The position numbers and the translations under genes were made by a program. This document shows positions 1-8,265 of a stretch of 64,000 nt of DNA, piece by piece. Under the pieces are notes generated by a model. The model did not search any database, was not told where the DNA came from, and saw only the letters and a program-made list of their open reading frames with translations. The stretch's first letter is position 1. Every line of letters begins with the position of its first letter. The stretch comes from Magnetovibrio sp. Lineage in GTDB: Bacteria; Pseudomonadota; Alphaproteobacteria; Rhodospirillales; Magnetovibrionaceae. Where the stretch lies: the NCBI GenBank assembly GCA_028281525.1, contig JANQJR010000013.1:62001-126000 (forward strand), in the 5' to 3' direction.

Positions 1-2419
1 TGACGATGTAGCGCGGCTCCAAAATGGTGCCAATCTTCACGTCGCCCAACTTGTAGCGGCCCATCACCATTTCGAGCTGCTTGTTGATGTCTTCCACCGA
101 CACGCCGCGGCGCACCGCCTTTTCGCGATCGACGATGAAGTGCCACGCTTCGTGCGGATCGGGCATCAGGTTGTCTTCGTCGACCACGCTTTCCGCTTCG
201 GCGAACTTGGCGGTCAAATCGCGCGCCACCTGACGGCGGGTTTCGGCGTCGGGACCGTAGACTTCGGCGACCATGGTCTGCAGCACCGGCGGTCCCGGCG
301 GCATTTCCACAACCTGGATCTTCGCGCCCAGCCTCTGGGCGATCGGGGTCAGGACCTCACGCGCTTCCACGGCCAGTTCATGGGACGTGCGCTCACGATC
401 GGCCTTGTCCAGAAGCTGGACTTGAATATCGCCCTGCCAGCTTTCTTGGCGCAGGTAATAGTGACGCACCAAGCCGTTGAAGTTGAACGGCGAGGCGGTG
501 CCCGCGTAGGTCTGCACCGCCGTCACTTCCGGCAATCGCAACAGCGGGTCGGTCAGGGCCTGGATCACGTTGGCGGTATCCGGCAATGCGGTGCCTTCCG
601 GCAGGTTCACCACCACATTGAATTCCGGTTTGTTGTCCAGCGGCAACATCTTCACCGTCACCCACGTGGTGTAGAACAGCGCGAAACAGGCAAACAAGAT
701 GCCCAGCATCGACAGACGGAAGATGCGGTACTTGAGCTTGCTTTCGATCAACGGAACCAATATACGGCGGAACAAACCGTCCAACTGTTTCTGCTGTTTC
801 TCTTCCTTATGGTGCTGCTTGGCGAGACTGTCCATACTCGGGCGGATTCGCATCGCCAGCCACGGCGTAAAGATGAACGCCGCGAACAGCGAGAAGATCA
901 TCGCCACCGAGCCCAGCGCCGGGATCGGCGCCATGTACGGGCCCATCATGCCGGACACGAAACCCATGGGCAGCAGCGCCGCAATCACGGTGAAGGTCGC
1001 AAGGATCGTCGGGTTGCCGACTTCGGCCACGGCCTCGACGGAGGTTTCGGTGTCCACGTCGCCCTTCATCAGCCAATGGCGGTAGATGTTTTCGATCACC
1101 ACGATGGCGTCATCGACCAAAATACCGATGGAGAAGATCAACGCGAACAAGCTCACGCGATCGATGGTGAAGCCCATGACCCAGGCTGAGAACACGGTAA
1201 CCAGGATCACCACCGGAATAACGATCAGAACCACCACGGCGGCACGGAAGCCTAAGAACATCCAGATCAGAACCGTCACCGCGGCGGTCGCGATGAACAG
1301 CTTGAAGATCAACTCGTTGACCTTGTCGTTGGCGGTTTTGCCGTAATTGCGGGTGATCGACACCTCGACGTTGTCGGGAATGATGCGGCCCTTCAGGTGT
1401 TCGACCTGTTCCAACACGCCGTTGGCGACCGTAACGCCGTTGGTGCCGACTTTCTTGGCGACCGCAACGGTCACGGCGGGCGCGCCCACCGGCGCCAATG
1501 TTTCGCCCATGTCGTAGGCCGGGCCGGTGAAATACTGCACCAGGTTTTCCGCCACCTGCGGGGCTTGGCTGACCAGCGCCACATCGCGCACGTAAACGGG
1601 GCTGCCGTTATGCACGCCAACGATCAGGCGTTCCACGTCTTCGGGCTTGGTGAGGAACGAACCGGTGAAGATTTGCAGGTTAGAACCGGACGATTCAACC
1701 TGACCCGCATCGGTTTCGGAGTTTGCGCTGGTGATGGTTTTCGCCAACTGGCCGACGCTGATGCCGTAACCGGCCAAGCGTTCGGGAAACACCTCGACGC
1801 GCAGTTCTTCGGCGCGCCCGCCAACGATGAAACTTTGCGAGGTGTTGGGCACCTCCTTCAAGCGCTGCATCACGTCCAGCGCCACCAAGCGCAGCGCCGC
1901 GTCGTCCACGTCGTGGGACCACAACGTCAACGTCACCACCGGCACATCGTCCACGCCCTTCGGTTTGACCAATGGTTGGGACACACCGGGCGGAATCTTG
2001 TCCATGTTGGACATCAGCTTGTCGTATAGCTTGACCAGCGAGTTTTCCAATTCCTCGCCGACGACAAACTGCACCGTCACCATGCCACCGCCGTGGCGCG
2101 AAGCGGAATAAACGTGCTCCACACCCGGAATTTCACTCATCAGGCGTTCCAGCGGGTCAACGGCGAGCGAAGCCACCTGTTCGGCGGATGCGCCGGGGTA
2201 GCTGAAAAACACGTCCACCATAGGCACGGAAATCTGCGGGTCTTCCTGGCGCGGCGTAAACATCAGCCCCATGATGCCGATGGCAAGGCTCGCCAACAGC
2301 AAGAGCAGCGACAACGGCGAATGGATGAATTCCTTCGCCATACCGCCCGCAACGCCCAAGGGATGCTTGTGCGGTGCGCCGTTGCCGTTTTCCGTCGGAT
2401 TGGTGTTTTGATCGGTCAT
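1..2419 (-). CDS. RND-family efflux transporter permease subunit (3' end outside the window)
   Basis: Inner-membrane proton-driven efflux pump of the AcrB/CzcA/HAE superfamily. Translation from the ATG at 2419 gives an N-terminal helix (around LSLLLLLASLAIGIMGL), a periplasmic porter region, and then the transmembrane block with the typical RND motif GILVDDAIVVIENIYRHW at about residue 435 and a further helix pair (ILATFTVIAALLPMGFVSGM). The N-terminal PRQEDPQI segment is the usual signature after TM1. The C-terminal third runs off the left edge, so the length and substrate class cannot be judged. It lies 24 bp after the adaptor gene and is surely co-transcribed with it and the SCP2 gene from the sigma-54 promoter at 4228-4243. 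Family assignment is firm; substrate is unknown. Confidence 0.93.
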   Translation of the reverse strand, partial: MTDQNTNPTENGNGAPHKHPLGVAGGMAKEFIHSPLSLLLLLASLAIGIMGLMFTPRQEDPQISVPMVDVFFSYPGASAEQVASLAVDPLERLMSEIPGVEHVYSASRHGGGMVTVQFVVGEELENSLVKLYDKLMSNMDKIPPGVSQPLVKPKGVDDVPVVTLTLWSHDVDDAALRLVALDVMQRLKEVPNTSQSFIVGGRAEELRVEVFPERLAGYGISVGQLAKTITSANSETDAGQVESSGSNLQIFTGSFLTKPEDVERLIVGVHNGSPVYVRDVALVSQAPQVAENLVQYFTGPAYDMGETLAPVGAPAVTVAVAKKVGTNGVTVANGVLEQVEHLKGRIIPDNVEVSITRNYGKTANDKVNELIFKLFIATAAVTVLIWMFLGFRAAVVVLIVIPVVILVTVFSAWVMGFTIDRVSLFALIFSIGILVDDAIVVIENIYRHWLMKGDVDTETSVEAVAEVGNPTILATFTVIAALLPMGFVSGMMGPYMAPIPALGSVAMIFSLFAAFIFTPWLAMRIRPSMDSLAKQHHKEEKQQKQLDGLFRRILVPLIESKLKYRIFRLSMLGILFACFALFYTTWVTVKMLPLDNKPEFNVVVNLPEGTALPDTANVIQALTDPLLRLPEVTAVQTYAGTASPFNFNGLVRHYYLRQESWQGDIQVQLLDKADRERTSHELAVEAREVLTPIAQRLGAKIQVVEMPPGPPVLQTMVAEVYGPDAETRRQVARDLTAKFAEAESVVDEDNLMPDPHEAWHFIVDREKAVRRGVSVEDINKQLEMVMGRYKLGDVKIGTILEPRYIV

Positions 2420-2443
2420 ACGCGTGTGTCTCCCCTCGGCGTC

Positions 2444-3643
2444 TTACTTAGCCGAGCTCGACGACAGGCCCGCCGGTGGGTTGAGGATCACCTGTTCCCC
2501 ACCCTTAAGGCCCGACAGCACGCTCATGCGACCGTCATCCAGATGCACGCCCAAGCGCACGAGACGCAAGGACACGTTATCGCCTTCCAGCACGAACACG
2601 CTGGGAAAACTCCCACGCCACACCAACGCTTCGGTGGGTACCACCGGCGCAGCGCGGTTGGCGGTGGACAGATCGGGCACGCGGATTTCCGCATACATGC
2701 CAGGTCCGCCGGGCGTGCCTTCGGGCAAGTCCAACTTAACCGTCACGGTGTGGCCCGAGGCATTGGCCATCGGGAAAATCTGTGCCACGCGGGCCATCAC
2801 CTGGGGTCCGCGCACATCCAGGCGCGCGGGCAACATCATGCCCTTTTCAATGCTGGAGACGAGGCGCACCGGCACTTCCACTTCCAAACGCAGGTACTTG
2901 GTGTAGGCGTAGCGCAGCAACGGCATGCCGGGCTGAATGGTATCACCCTCTTCCACCAGTTTTTGCGTAATCACGCCATCAAACGGCGCCAACGTGCGCG
3001 TGTCGCGCAACTGCGCATCCAAGGTTTCCAGCCGGGCATGGGCTTGGGCCAACTGGCTTTGCGCTTGGTTCATGCCGCTGAAGCTGTTGTAGAGATCGGC
3101 TTGGCGTTCCACCCCGGTGTTGGAATTGCCGACCATGTTGGAAAAGCCGCGGGTAAAGAACTGGTCGAACATGGTCGGCATGCCCATACCCGGCATGCCG
3201 GTGATCGAGTTCACGCGCGGCGAAATCAACTCACGGGAATATTGCACCCGGGCGTTCTGCATGGCCGCCTGGGCGCTGGCGATGTCGGCCAACGCAGCGC
3301 GGCGCTGCGCCTGAATGCTTTCGTCATCGACGGTAACGAGCAATTCGTCCTTGTCGAAGGAGTCACCTTCCGCACCGGCAATGAACATGACATTGCCGGG
3401 CGTCTGGGCGGCCAGATTGACTTCTTTGTAGGGAACGACCGTGCCCGCGAGCGTGGTCATCTCCCCAATCTGCTCGACGGTCACGGTGGCGGTCCGGTAA
3501 TCGGCCGCAAAAACGGGACTGGCGAGACCTAAAGCCGCAAGGGTCATAGCCCCAACGGCTGCGCCCCGCAACACGCCTGCTTTCGTCAACATGTTTCGCC
3601 CCAACATTCCCCGACCTCCGGTTTTCGTCGCTGTGTCCGTCAT
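2444..3643 (-). CDS. RND efflux pump periplasmic adaptor (membrane fusion protein)
   Basis: About 399 residues. It bridges the RND permease to an outer-membrane channel. The sequence shows an N-terminal hydrophobic export segment ending SPVFAADYRT, a barrel-sandwich (lipoyl-like) half around GTVVPYKEVNLAAQTPGNV, an alpha-helical hairpin rich in Gln/Ala (residues about 100-190), the second half motif LAPFDGVITQKLVEEGDTI, and a C-terminal beta-barrel. The hairpin contains an unusual Met/Gly/Pro-rich stretch (SITGMPGMGMPTMFDQFF), which is not typical and might touch a metal or a partner. The start at 3643 (MTDTATK) is chosen because longer versions would run into the SCP2 gene; MLGRN (3607) or MLTKAG (3592) are alternatives that still give a signal peptide. 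Located between the SCP2 gene and the permease in one operon. Confidence 0.9.
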   Translation of the reverse strand: MTDTATKTGGRGMLGRNMLTKAGVLRGAAVGAMTLAALGLASPVFAADYRTATVTVEQIGEMTTLAGTVVPYKEVNLAAQTPGNVMFIAGAEGDSFDKDELLVTVDDESIQAQRRAALADIASAQAAMQNARVQYSRELISPRVNSITGMPGMGMPTMFDQFFTRGFSNMVGNSNTGVERQADLYNSFSGMNQAQSQLAQAHARLETLDAQLRDTRTLAPFDGVITQKLVEEGDTIQPGMPLLRYAYTKYLRLEVEVPVRLVSSIEKGMMLPARLDVRGPQVMARVAQIFPMANASGHTVTVKLDLPEGTPGGPGMYAEIRVPDLSTANRAAPVVPTEALVWRGSFPSVFVLEGDNVSLRLVRLGVHLDDGRMSVLSGLKGGEQVILNPPAGLSSSSAK

Positions 3644-3708
3644 GGTGTTCGTCAATCTATGCGTTCGTCCGTTGCACGTTCGCGCTGTAAGCTCTTGGCC
3701 CGGGTGGA

Positions 3709-4104
3709 TCAGGCCTTGCCCATCGCGGCGAAGCTTTTGATGAACGGACCCGCCATGCGCGGATCCTTGACCATGGCGCCGTAGTCGCCGACCAAAAACT
3801 TCAGCTTGCCCGACGTGTACGCCATGCCCAGGCCCATCATGCCCGGCGGCTTTTTCATCCATTTTTCCCAATCGCCTTGCGACGCGCGCAAATCCCAGTT
3901 CAACTCTTGGCCTTCATAAGCGCCGGCGGACACGGCCTTGCCGTTTTCCACCACCAAGACGCCCGTCGGCGCATCGTCACCGGTGAAACCGTAAGCAATG
4001 GTGGACGTAAAGTTGATTTTTTCGAGTTCATCGGAAAGACCGGCTTCAGCGTTCCAAACATTTTGGAACGACGCCATCCAGTCGGGCGAAAACAAGTCTG
4101 CCAT
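3709..4104 (-). CDS. SCP2-type sterol/lipid-carrier domain protein
   Basis: 131 residues, a single SCP2-like domain (hydrophobic-ligand carrier fold): the order VLVVENGKAVSAGAYEGQEL - LRASQGDWEKWMKK - GMAYTSGKLKFLVGDYGAM matches the beta-sheet/helix pattern of the family. No signal peptide, so probably cytoplasmic. The start at 4104 is preceded by a good GGAGG site; an upstream in-frame extension to 4188 lacks one. It is the first gene after the sigma-54 promoter and is followed by the adaptor and RND permease, so it may bind or present the hydrophobic compound that the pump exports. That role is inferred from the neighbours only. Confidence 0.82.
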   Translation of the reverse strand: MADLFSPDWMASFQNVWNAEAGLSDELEKINFTSTIAYGFTGDDAPTGVLVVENGKAVSAGAYEGQELNWDLRASQGDWEKWMKKPPGMMGLGMAYTSGKLKFLVGDYGAMVKDPRMAGPFIKSFAAMGKA

Positions 4105-4227
4105 GGTGTACCTCCCCATTATGGTCTTCATTGAATCGCAAGCGTTTGAAAGCCGCGTTTTTGACATTCCACCTGCCAAAGGACGCAAAGCTTAGCCTGA
4201 CGGACACAAAACGTTAACCCCTCATTA

Positions 4228-4243
4228 AGCAACGGCTGTGCCA
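4228..4243 (-). promoter_or_regulatory. Consensus sigma-54 (-24/-12) promoter for the SCP2-RND operon
   Basis: On the minus strand the sequence reads TGGCAC-N5-TTGCT, an exact match to the RpoN consensus (GG and GC with the required spacing). It lies 124 bp upstream of the SCP2 start, inside the divergent gap 4105-4487 with the sigma-54 activator gene, which makes that activator the obvious regulator. The predicted start site is near 4217. Confidence 0.82.
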
Positions 4244-4382
4244 CAGGGGGACTACAGCGCTTAACGGCATGAAATACAACAGTTTTTATGTGAAAAAATT
4301 TTGTCTGCGTGCAGCACCCTGCAACAGTCTTATATTAGCATTATTTTATATAATCAGTTGATAATGTTAGCTTTTTTGGACC

Positions 4383-4437
4383 GCAACGTCATGCAACATG
4401 TTGCGCAACGCTTCGTTTCATGGCAGCATCGGTTGCA
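4383..4437. promoter_or_regulatory. Cluster of GCAAC/GTTGC palindromes, probable activator-binding (UAS) site
   Basis: Two overlapping perfect palindromes, GCAACATGTTGC (4393-4404) and GTTGCGCAAC (4400-4409), are flanked by further half-sites at 4383-4387 and around 4432-4438. The cluster is roughly 180 bp upstream of the predicted sigma-54 start on the minus strand, a normal enhancer distance, and directly before the gene of the sigma-54 activator. Binding by that activator is inferred. The remainder of the gap 4105-4487 is AT-rich and holds no other gene that I can support. Confidence 0.5.
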
Positions 4438-4487
4438 ACAATAACCAATACACCCGCCCTTCAAGCTCGGGGAGGCAACGCGTTCAT

Positions 4488-5912
4488 ATGGGCATTATCG
4501 ACCACAAACTCGACTTGGCTGCGGTGAACCCGCTGTTCGAAACCCTGATCACATGCATGTCCGATGGTCTTCTCATCACCGATGAGGACGGCGAGGTTTT
4601 GTGCCTCAACGACGCCTTTCGCGACATGCTGGGCGACAAAGGACACGGATCGCTCGATGAGATGGGCTTGGAGCAACTGTTCGAGAAGTCCGAAAAATCC
4701 GCCTGCGCGGCCGTGTCTTATGCCGACACCAACACCCCCTTGGAGAACTTCGTGCGCGTGACGGAACGCATCACGTCCGGCGGCGAAACCCGCGACGTGG
4801 ATTTATACTGCGGCACCATCACGGTGCCCGACAACGCCAGCGATGCGCGTCACCTAAAGGTTGTCATCTCCCAAGACCGGGCCACCGCCAAGGACGACGG
4901 CAGCACGGTCAGTCTGGTCGACGAAGGGTTCATCACCAAAGACCGCGAAATGCTCTCCATCATTTCGCGCTTGAACCAGATCGCGGACTCCTCGGCGCCG
5001 GTTCTGCTGATGGGCGAGTCCGGCACCGGCAAAACCCAAATCGCGCGCATGATTCATCAGCGCAGCCCCCGCACCGATAAGCCCCTGATCGAAGTCAACT
5101 GCGCCGCCATTCCCGAACAATTGCTGGAATCCGAACTGTTCGGCCACGTCAAGGGTGCGTTCACCGGCGCCACCCAGAAGCGCAAGGGGCGCTTCCAGGC
5201 CGCCCACGGAGGCACCTTGTTGCTGGATGAAATCGGGGAAATTCCACTGCACCTGCAGGCCAAGCTGCTGCGCGCCATCCAGGACCAGCGCTTCGAGCCG
5301 GTGGGATCGGATGAAACCATCGAAGTGGACGTGCGGGTGGTCTCCGCGACCAACCAGAACCTGCGCGACATGGTCAACAACGGACAGTTCCGCGCCGACT
5401 TGTTCTACCGCTTGGCCGTGGTGCCGATCAAAATTCCGCCTTTGCGCGACCGGGTGGGCGACATCCCAGTGCTGCTCAAGCATTTCTGTTCGGATTTGAC
5501 GGCGCGGGGCTATCCCAGCGACGTCGTTTGTACTTCCGAAGCCATGCGCATGATGATGGACTACCCCTGGCCCGGTAACGTGCGCGAAATGATCAATGCG
5601 GTGGAACACGCCTATATCTGCGCCGTGGACAATGCGGTGGTGCCCGAAAGCCTGCCCCAAGACATCCGCCATCACACCATGGGGGCGTCCTACACCGGCA
5701 TCATCGACATGCCGCAAATCTATGGCCGCCGCCAAGGCGATACCCCCCTGCCCAAACATGCCGGAGCCGCACTCGCACACATGGGTTCGCCCGCAGACGA
5801 CATCATCCAGGCCTTGAACGCAACAAAGGGCAACAAATCCGCAGCCGCCAAGGCATTGGGGATCGACCGCACCACCTTGTGGCGGCGTATGCGCAAATAC
5901 GGCTTGGCTTGA
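4488..5912 (+). CDS. PAS-containing sigma-54-dependent transcriptional activator
   Basis: 474 residues. N-terminal PAS domain (about residues 15-130; LLITDEDGEVLCLNDAFRDM), then the AAA+ central domain with Walker A GESGTGKT near residue 174, the sigma-54-contact loop GAFTGA near 223, Walker B LLLDEIGE near 244 and the GNVREM motif near 364, and a C-terminal Fis-type helix-turn-helix (KSAAAKALGIDRTTLWRRM, about 452-470). There is no receiver domain, so the PAS domain probably senses a ligand or redox state directly. Start 4488 follows a GGGGAGG stretch. The gene diverges from the SCP2-RND operon, whose promoter is a consensus sigma-54 site, so this is its likely activator. All catalytic motifs are intact. 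Confidence 0.92.
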   Translation: MGIIDHKLDLAAVNPLFETLITCMSDGLLITDEDGEVLCLNDAFRDMLGDKGHGSLDEMGLEQLFEKSEKSACAAVSYADTNTPLENFVRVTERITSGGETRDVDLYCGTITVPDNASDARHLKVVISQDRATAKDDGSTVSLVDEGFITKDREMLSIISRLNQIADSSAPVLLMGESGTGKTQIARMIHQRSPRTDKPLIEVNCAAIPEQLLESELFGHVKGAFTGATQKRKGRFQAAHGGTLLLDEIGEIPLHLQAKLLRAIQDQRFEPVGSDETIEVDVRVVSATNQNLRDMVNNGQFRADLFYRLAVVPIKIPPLRDRVGDIPVLLKHFCSDLTARGYPSDVVCTSEAMRMMMDYPWPGNVREMINAVEHAYICAVDNAVVPESLPQDIRHHTMGASYTGIIDMPQIYGRRQGDTPLPKHAGAALAHMGSPADDIIQALNATKGNKSAAAKALGIDRTTLWRRMRKYGLA

Positions 5913-5962
5913 GCGCCCGGCAACGTTAGCTTCTTCGCTAGACAGTCCGCATTGGGAAGACG

Positions 5963-6427
5963 ATGAAACGCCTGCTCATCATTCTGCTGGGTTTTGTGGC
6001 CCTGAGCCTGCCATCCTTGGCGCAGGCGCAATTTGGCCTGAACGGGTTCGGCATCGGCCTGCACGGCAACTGGTGCGGTCCGGGCACCGGCACACAATTC
6101 CGCCCGCCCATCGACCCACTGGACAACGCCTGCATGCGCCATGACATGTGTTATTGGCAGTCGGGCGACGGCGATTGCACTTGCGACATTGCCTTCATGA
6201 ACGAACTGAAACGCATAGCATACCCCACCGAAGAATTGGAGGTGCGCGCACGGGCCATGTACGACGCCATCGCCATGACGCCGTGCGACGATCCCATAGG
6301 TTGGGCCTACAAACAAAGCTGCATGTGGCGCGACATGGCCACCGACATGGTCACCGGGCGCGCCATGCCCTATGAGGTGCCGATGCGCTGGATGTATCTG
6401 TTCATGCGATCCTACCCGACGTATTGA
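5963..6427 (+). CDS. Secreted phospholipase A2-like protein
   Basis: 154 residues with a cleavable signal peptide (hydrophobic run to SLAQAQ, residue about 23). The mature part has a Gly-rich loop HGNWCGPGTG followed by the catalytic-type helix DNACMRHDMCYW, which is the CxxHDxCY signature of secreted phospholipase A2 (His-Asp dyad; the WCGPG loop would correspond to the calcium loop). Six further Cys residues fit disulphides in an exported protein. Preceded by a GGGAAG site 6 bp before the ATG. It sits between the sigma-54 activator and dctB in the same direction, with no clear functional link. Enzyme activity is inferred from the motif and has not been tested in such short bacterial members. 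Confidence 0.75.
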   Translation: MKRLLIILLGFVALSLPSLAQAQFGLNGFGIGLHGNWCGPGTGTQFRPPIDPLDNACMRHDMCYWQSGDGDCTCDIAFMNELKRIAYPTEELEVRARAMYDAIAMTPCDDPIGWAYKQSCMWRDMATDMVTGRAMPYEVPMRWMYLFMRSYPTY

Positions 6428-6449
6428 TACCCTGCGGGCGGATTAATTG

Positions 6450-8252
6450 ATGGACCAGCCCCTATCCGAACCCGACCATCTGCCCCGCCCGCCGAAGCAG
6501 GGCCGCACCCAATGGCTGTGGCTGCTGGTGGTGCCGGTGATGATGTTCGCCTTCTACGGCGGTGCACGCACGTGGCTGTCCCATGACCTGCTCGAGGACA
6601 GCGAACTGACCCTGGGCCTTTACGTCACGGGCCTTGAGGAAATCCTGGGCAAGTTTCATCCATTGCCCGAAATCTACGCATTGCACCCGCTGATCCAAGA
6701 CATGCTCGCCAATCCCAGCGATCCGGATTTGCGTCACCGGGTGGATTTGCTGCTGGAGAATTTCAACACGTCATCCCAAGCGTCGGATACGTATGTGCTC
6801 GACCCCACCGGACTGACCCTCGCAGCCAGCAACTGGAACCACACCCCCACCTTCGTCGGGCGCAACTTCAGTTATCGTCCCTATTTCCAAGACGCCATGG
6901 ACCAAGGCCAAGGACGGTTCTTCGCCCTCGGCACCACGTCTTTGCAACGCGGCTATTATCTATCGTCTGCCGTGAACGGCGCCGACGGCAAGACCAAAGG
7001 CGTGGTGGTGGTCAAGGTCGACGTCGCAAAAGCCGAAACCGGATGGAAAGCCCCCACGCACGAAGTCATGGTGACCGACAACGCGGGCATCGTGTTTTTG
7101 TCGTCACGTCCCGAATGGCTCTACAACGCCCTTGAGGATCCGCCCGTCGAAGCCTTGGTCGAACTGGGCGAAACCAAGCGTTATGCGGACAAGAAGATCG
7201 GACGATTGCCATACACGCTTCACCCGGGCGTTGGGGGGTGGGCAAAAACCCTCAAACCGACCGACAAAAACGGCCCCATTTATCTGGCCACGTATCAAGA
7301 CATCGCGGACGCCGGGTGGCGGGTGTGGATCCTCGCCAATTCATCTCCGATGCTCAACACCGCGCTTGTTTACGCCGGTTTGATTTCCTTGATGGTCACC
7401 ATGACCGTGATCGCGGTGTTCAGCTTGATCGCGCGCCGCCGCAGTCTCTTGCACGCTCTATCGGTGCAACAGCGCGCCCGCCAAACCTTGCAAAACGCAG
7501 CGACCGAATTGGAGCATCAGGTCGAAAAGCGCACAGCGGATCTGGAACGCACACAAAATGAACTGGTGCAAGCCGGAAAGATGGCGGCGCTGGGTCAAAT
7601 GTCGGTGGGCATCAACCATGAACTCAACCAGCCGCTCACCGCGATCCGTTCCTATGCCGCCAACGCGGTGAAACTGTTGGAACATGGCCGCACGGAGGAC
7701 GCACGGGAAAACATGTCCCTGATTTCGACGCTGTCGGAACGCATGGGCGACATCATCCTACGCCTCAAGATTTTCGCCCGCGAAAGCTCGGAAGAGCGCA
7801 ATCCGCACGTCCTGCAAACGGTGATCAGAGACACCATGCGCATCGTCGAGCCCCGCCTGAAGAAAGACAAGGTCACACTCGACATCGATGTGCCGCCTGA
7901 GGACATTATCGTCTTGGTCAACGACGTGCGTCTGGAGCAAGTTCTGGTGAACCTGATCAACAACGCCATGGACGCGTTCGAAAGCGATAGCGACAAAAGC
8001 ATCCGGCTCACCGCCGTCAGCGACGGCGCGAACGCCATCGTCCAGGTCCTCGACAACGGCCCCGGCATTCCCGACGATGTGGTGGAGCATCTGTTCGAAC
8101 CGTTTTTCACCACCAAAGACGTGGGCATCGGACTTGGCTTGGGGCTGTCGATATCGTATGGCATCATTCAGGAATTCGGCGGCGAATTGAATGCGCGCAA
8201 CTTAGAAGGCGGTGGCGCGGCGTTTACGTTCAACATCCCGCTCGCCAAATGA
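6450..8252 (+). CDS. dctB: C4-dicarboxylate sensor histidine kinase DctB
   Basis: 600 residues. TM1 (about 20-40), a large periplasmic double-Cache-like sensor (to about 290), TM2 (about 300-325), a coiled-coil linker, and a kinase core: H-box GINHELNQPLTAIRSYA with His390, N-box NLINNAMDAFES, G-boxes DNGPGIPD and GIGLGLGLSISYG. The H-box form with NHELNQPL is typical of DctB/NtrB-like kinases. An adjacent TTG at 6447 is not preferred over the ATG at 6450. The next gene is the cognate regulator dctD (13-bp gap), followed by the TRAP transporter, so periplasmic C4-dicarboxylate sensing is the likely role. Confidence 0.9.
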   Translation: MDQPLSEPDHLPRPPKQGRTQWLWLLVVPVMMFAFYGGARTWLSHDLLEDSELTLGLYVTGLEEILGKFHPLPEIYALHPLIQDMLANPSDPDLRHRVDLLLENFNTSSQASDTYVLDPTGLTLAASNWNHTPTFVGRNFSYRPYFQDAMDQGQGRFFALGTTSLQRGYYLSSAVNGADGKTKGVVVVKVDVAKAETGWKAPTHEVMVTDNAGIVFLSSRPEWLYNALEDPPVEALVELGETKRYADKKIGRLPYTLHPGVGGWAKTLKPTDKNGPIYLATYQDIADAGWRVWILANSSPMLNTALVYAGLISLMVTMTVIAVFSLIARRRSLLHALSVQQRARQTLQNAATELEHQVEKRTADLERTQNELVQAGKMAALGQMSVGINHELNQPLTAIRSYAANAVKLLEHGRTEDARENMSLISTLSERMGDIILRLKIFARESSEERNPHVLQTVIRDTMRIVEPRLKKDKVTLDIDVPPEDIIVLVNDVRLEQVLVNLINNAMDAFESDSDKSIRLTAVSDGANAIVQVLDNGPGIPDDVVEHLFEPFFTTKDVGIGLGLGLSISYGIIQEFGGELNARNLEGGGAAFTFNIPLAK

Positions 8253-8265
8253 AGGTGGACCGCCC

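Noticed and set aside
140..1346. Long plus-strand reading frames opposite the RND permease
   Set aside because: They are shadows of the GC-rich permease gene, rich in His/Arg, without ribosome sites or family matches. The same holds for the frames opposite dctD, dctM, mreB, ilvB, ilvC and the hydrogenase genes.
4421..4437. Second sigma-54 promoter on the plus strand before the activator gene
   Set aside because: TGGCAG and TTGC are present, but the spacing is one base too long for RpoN.
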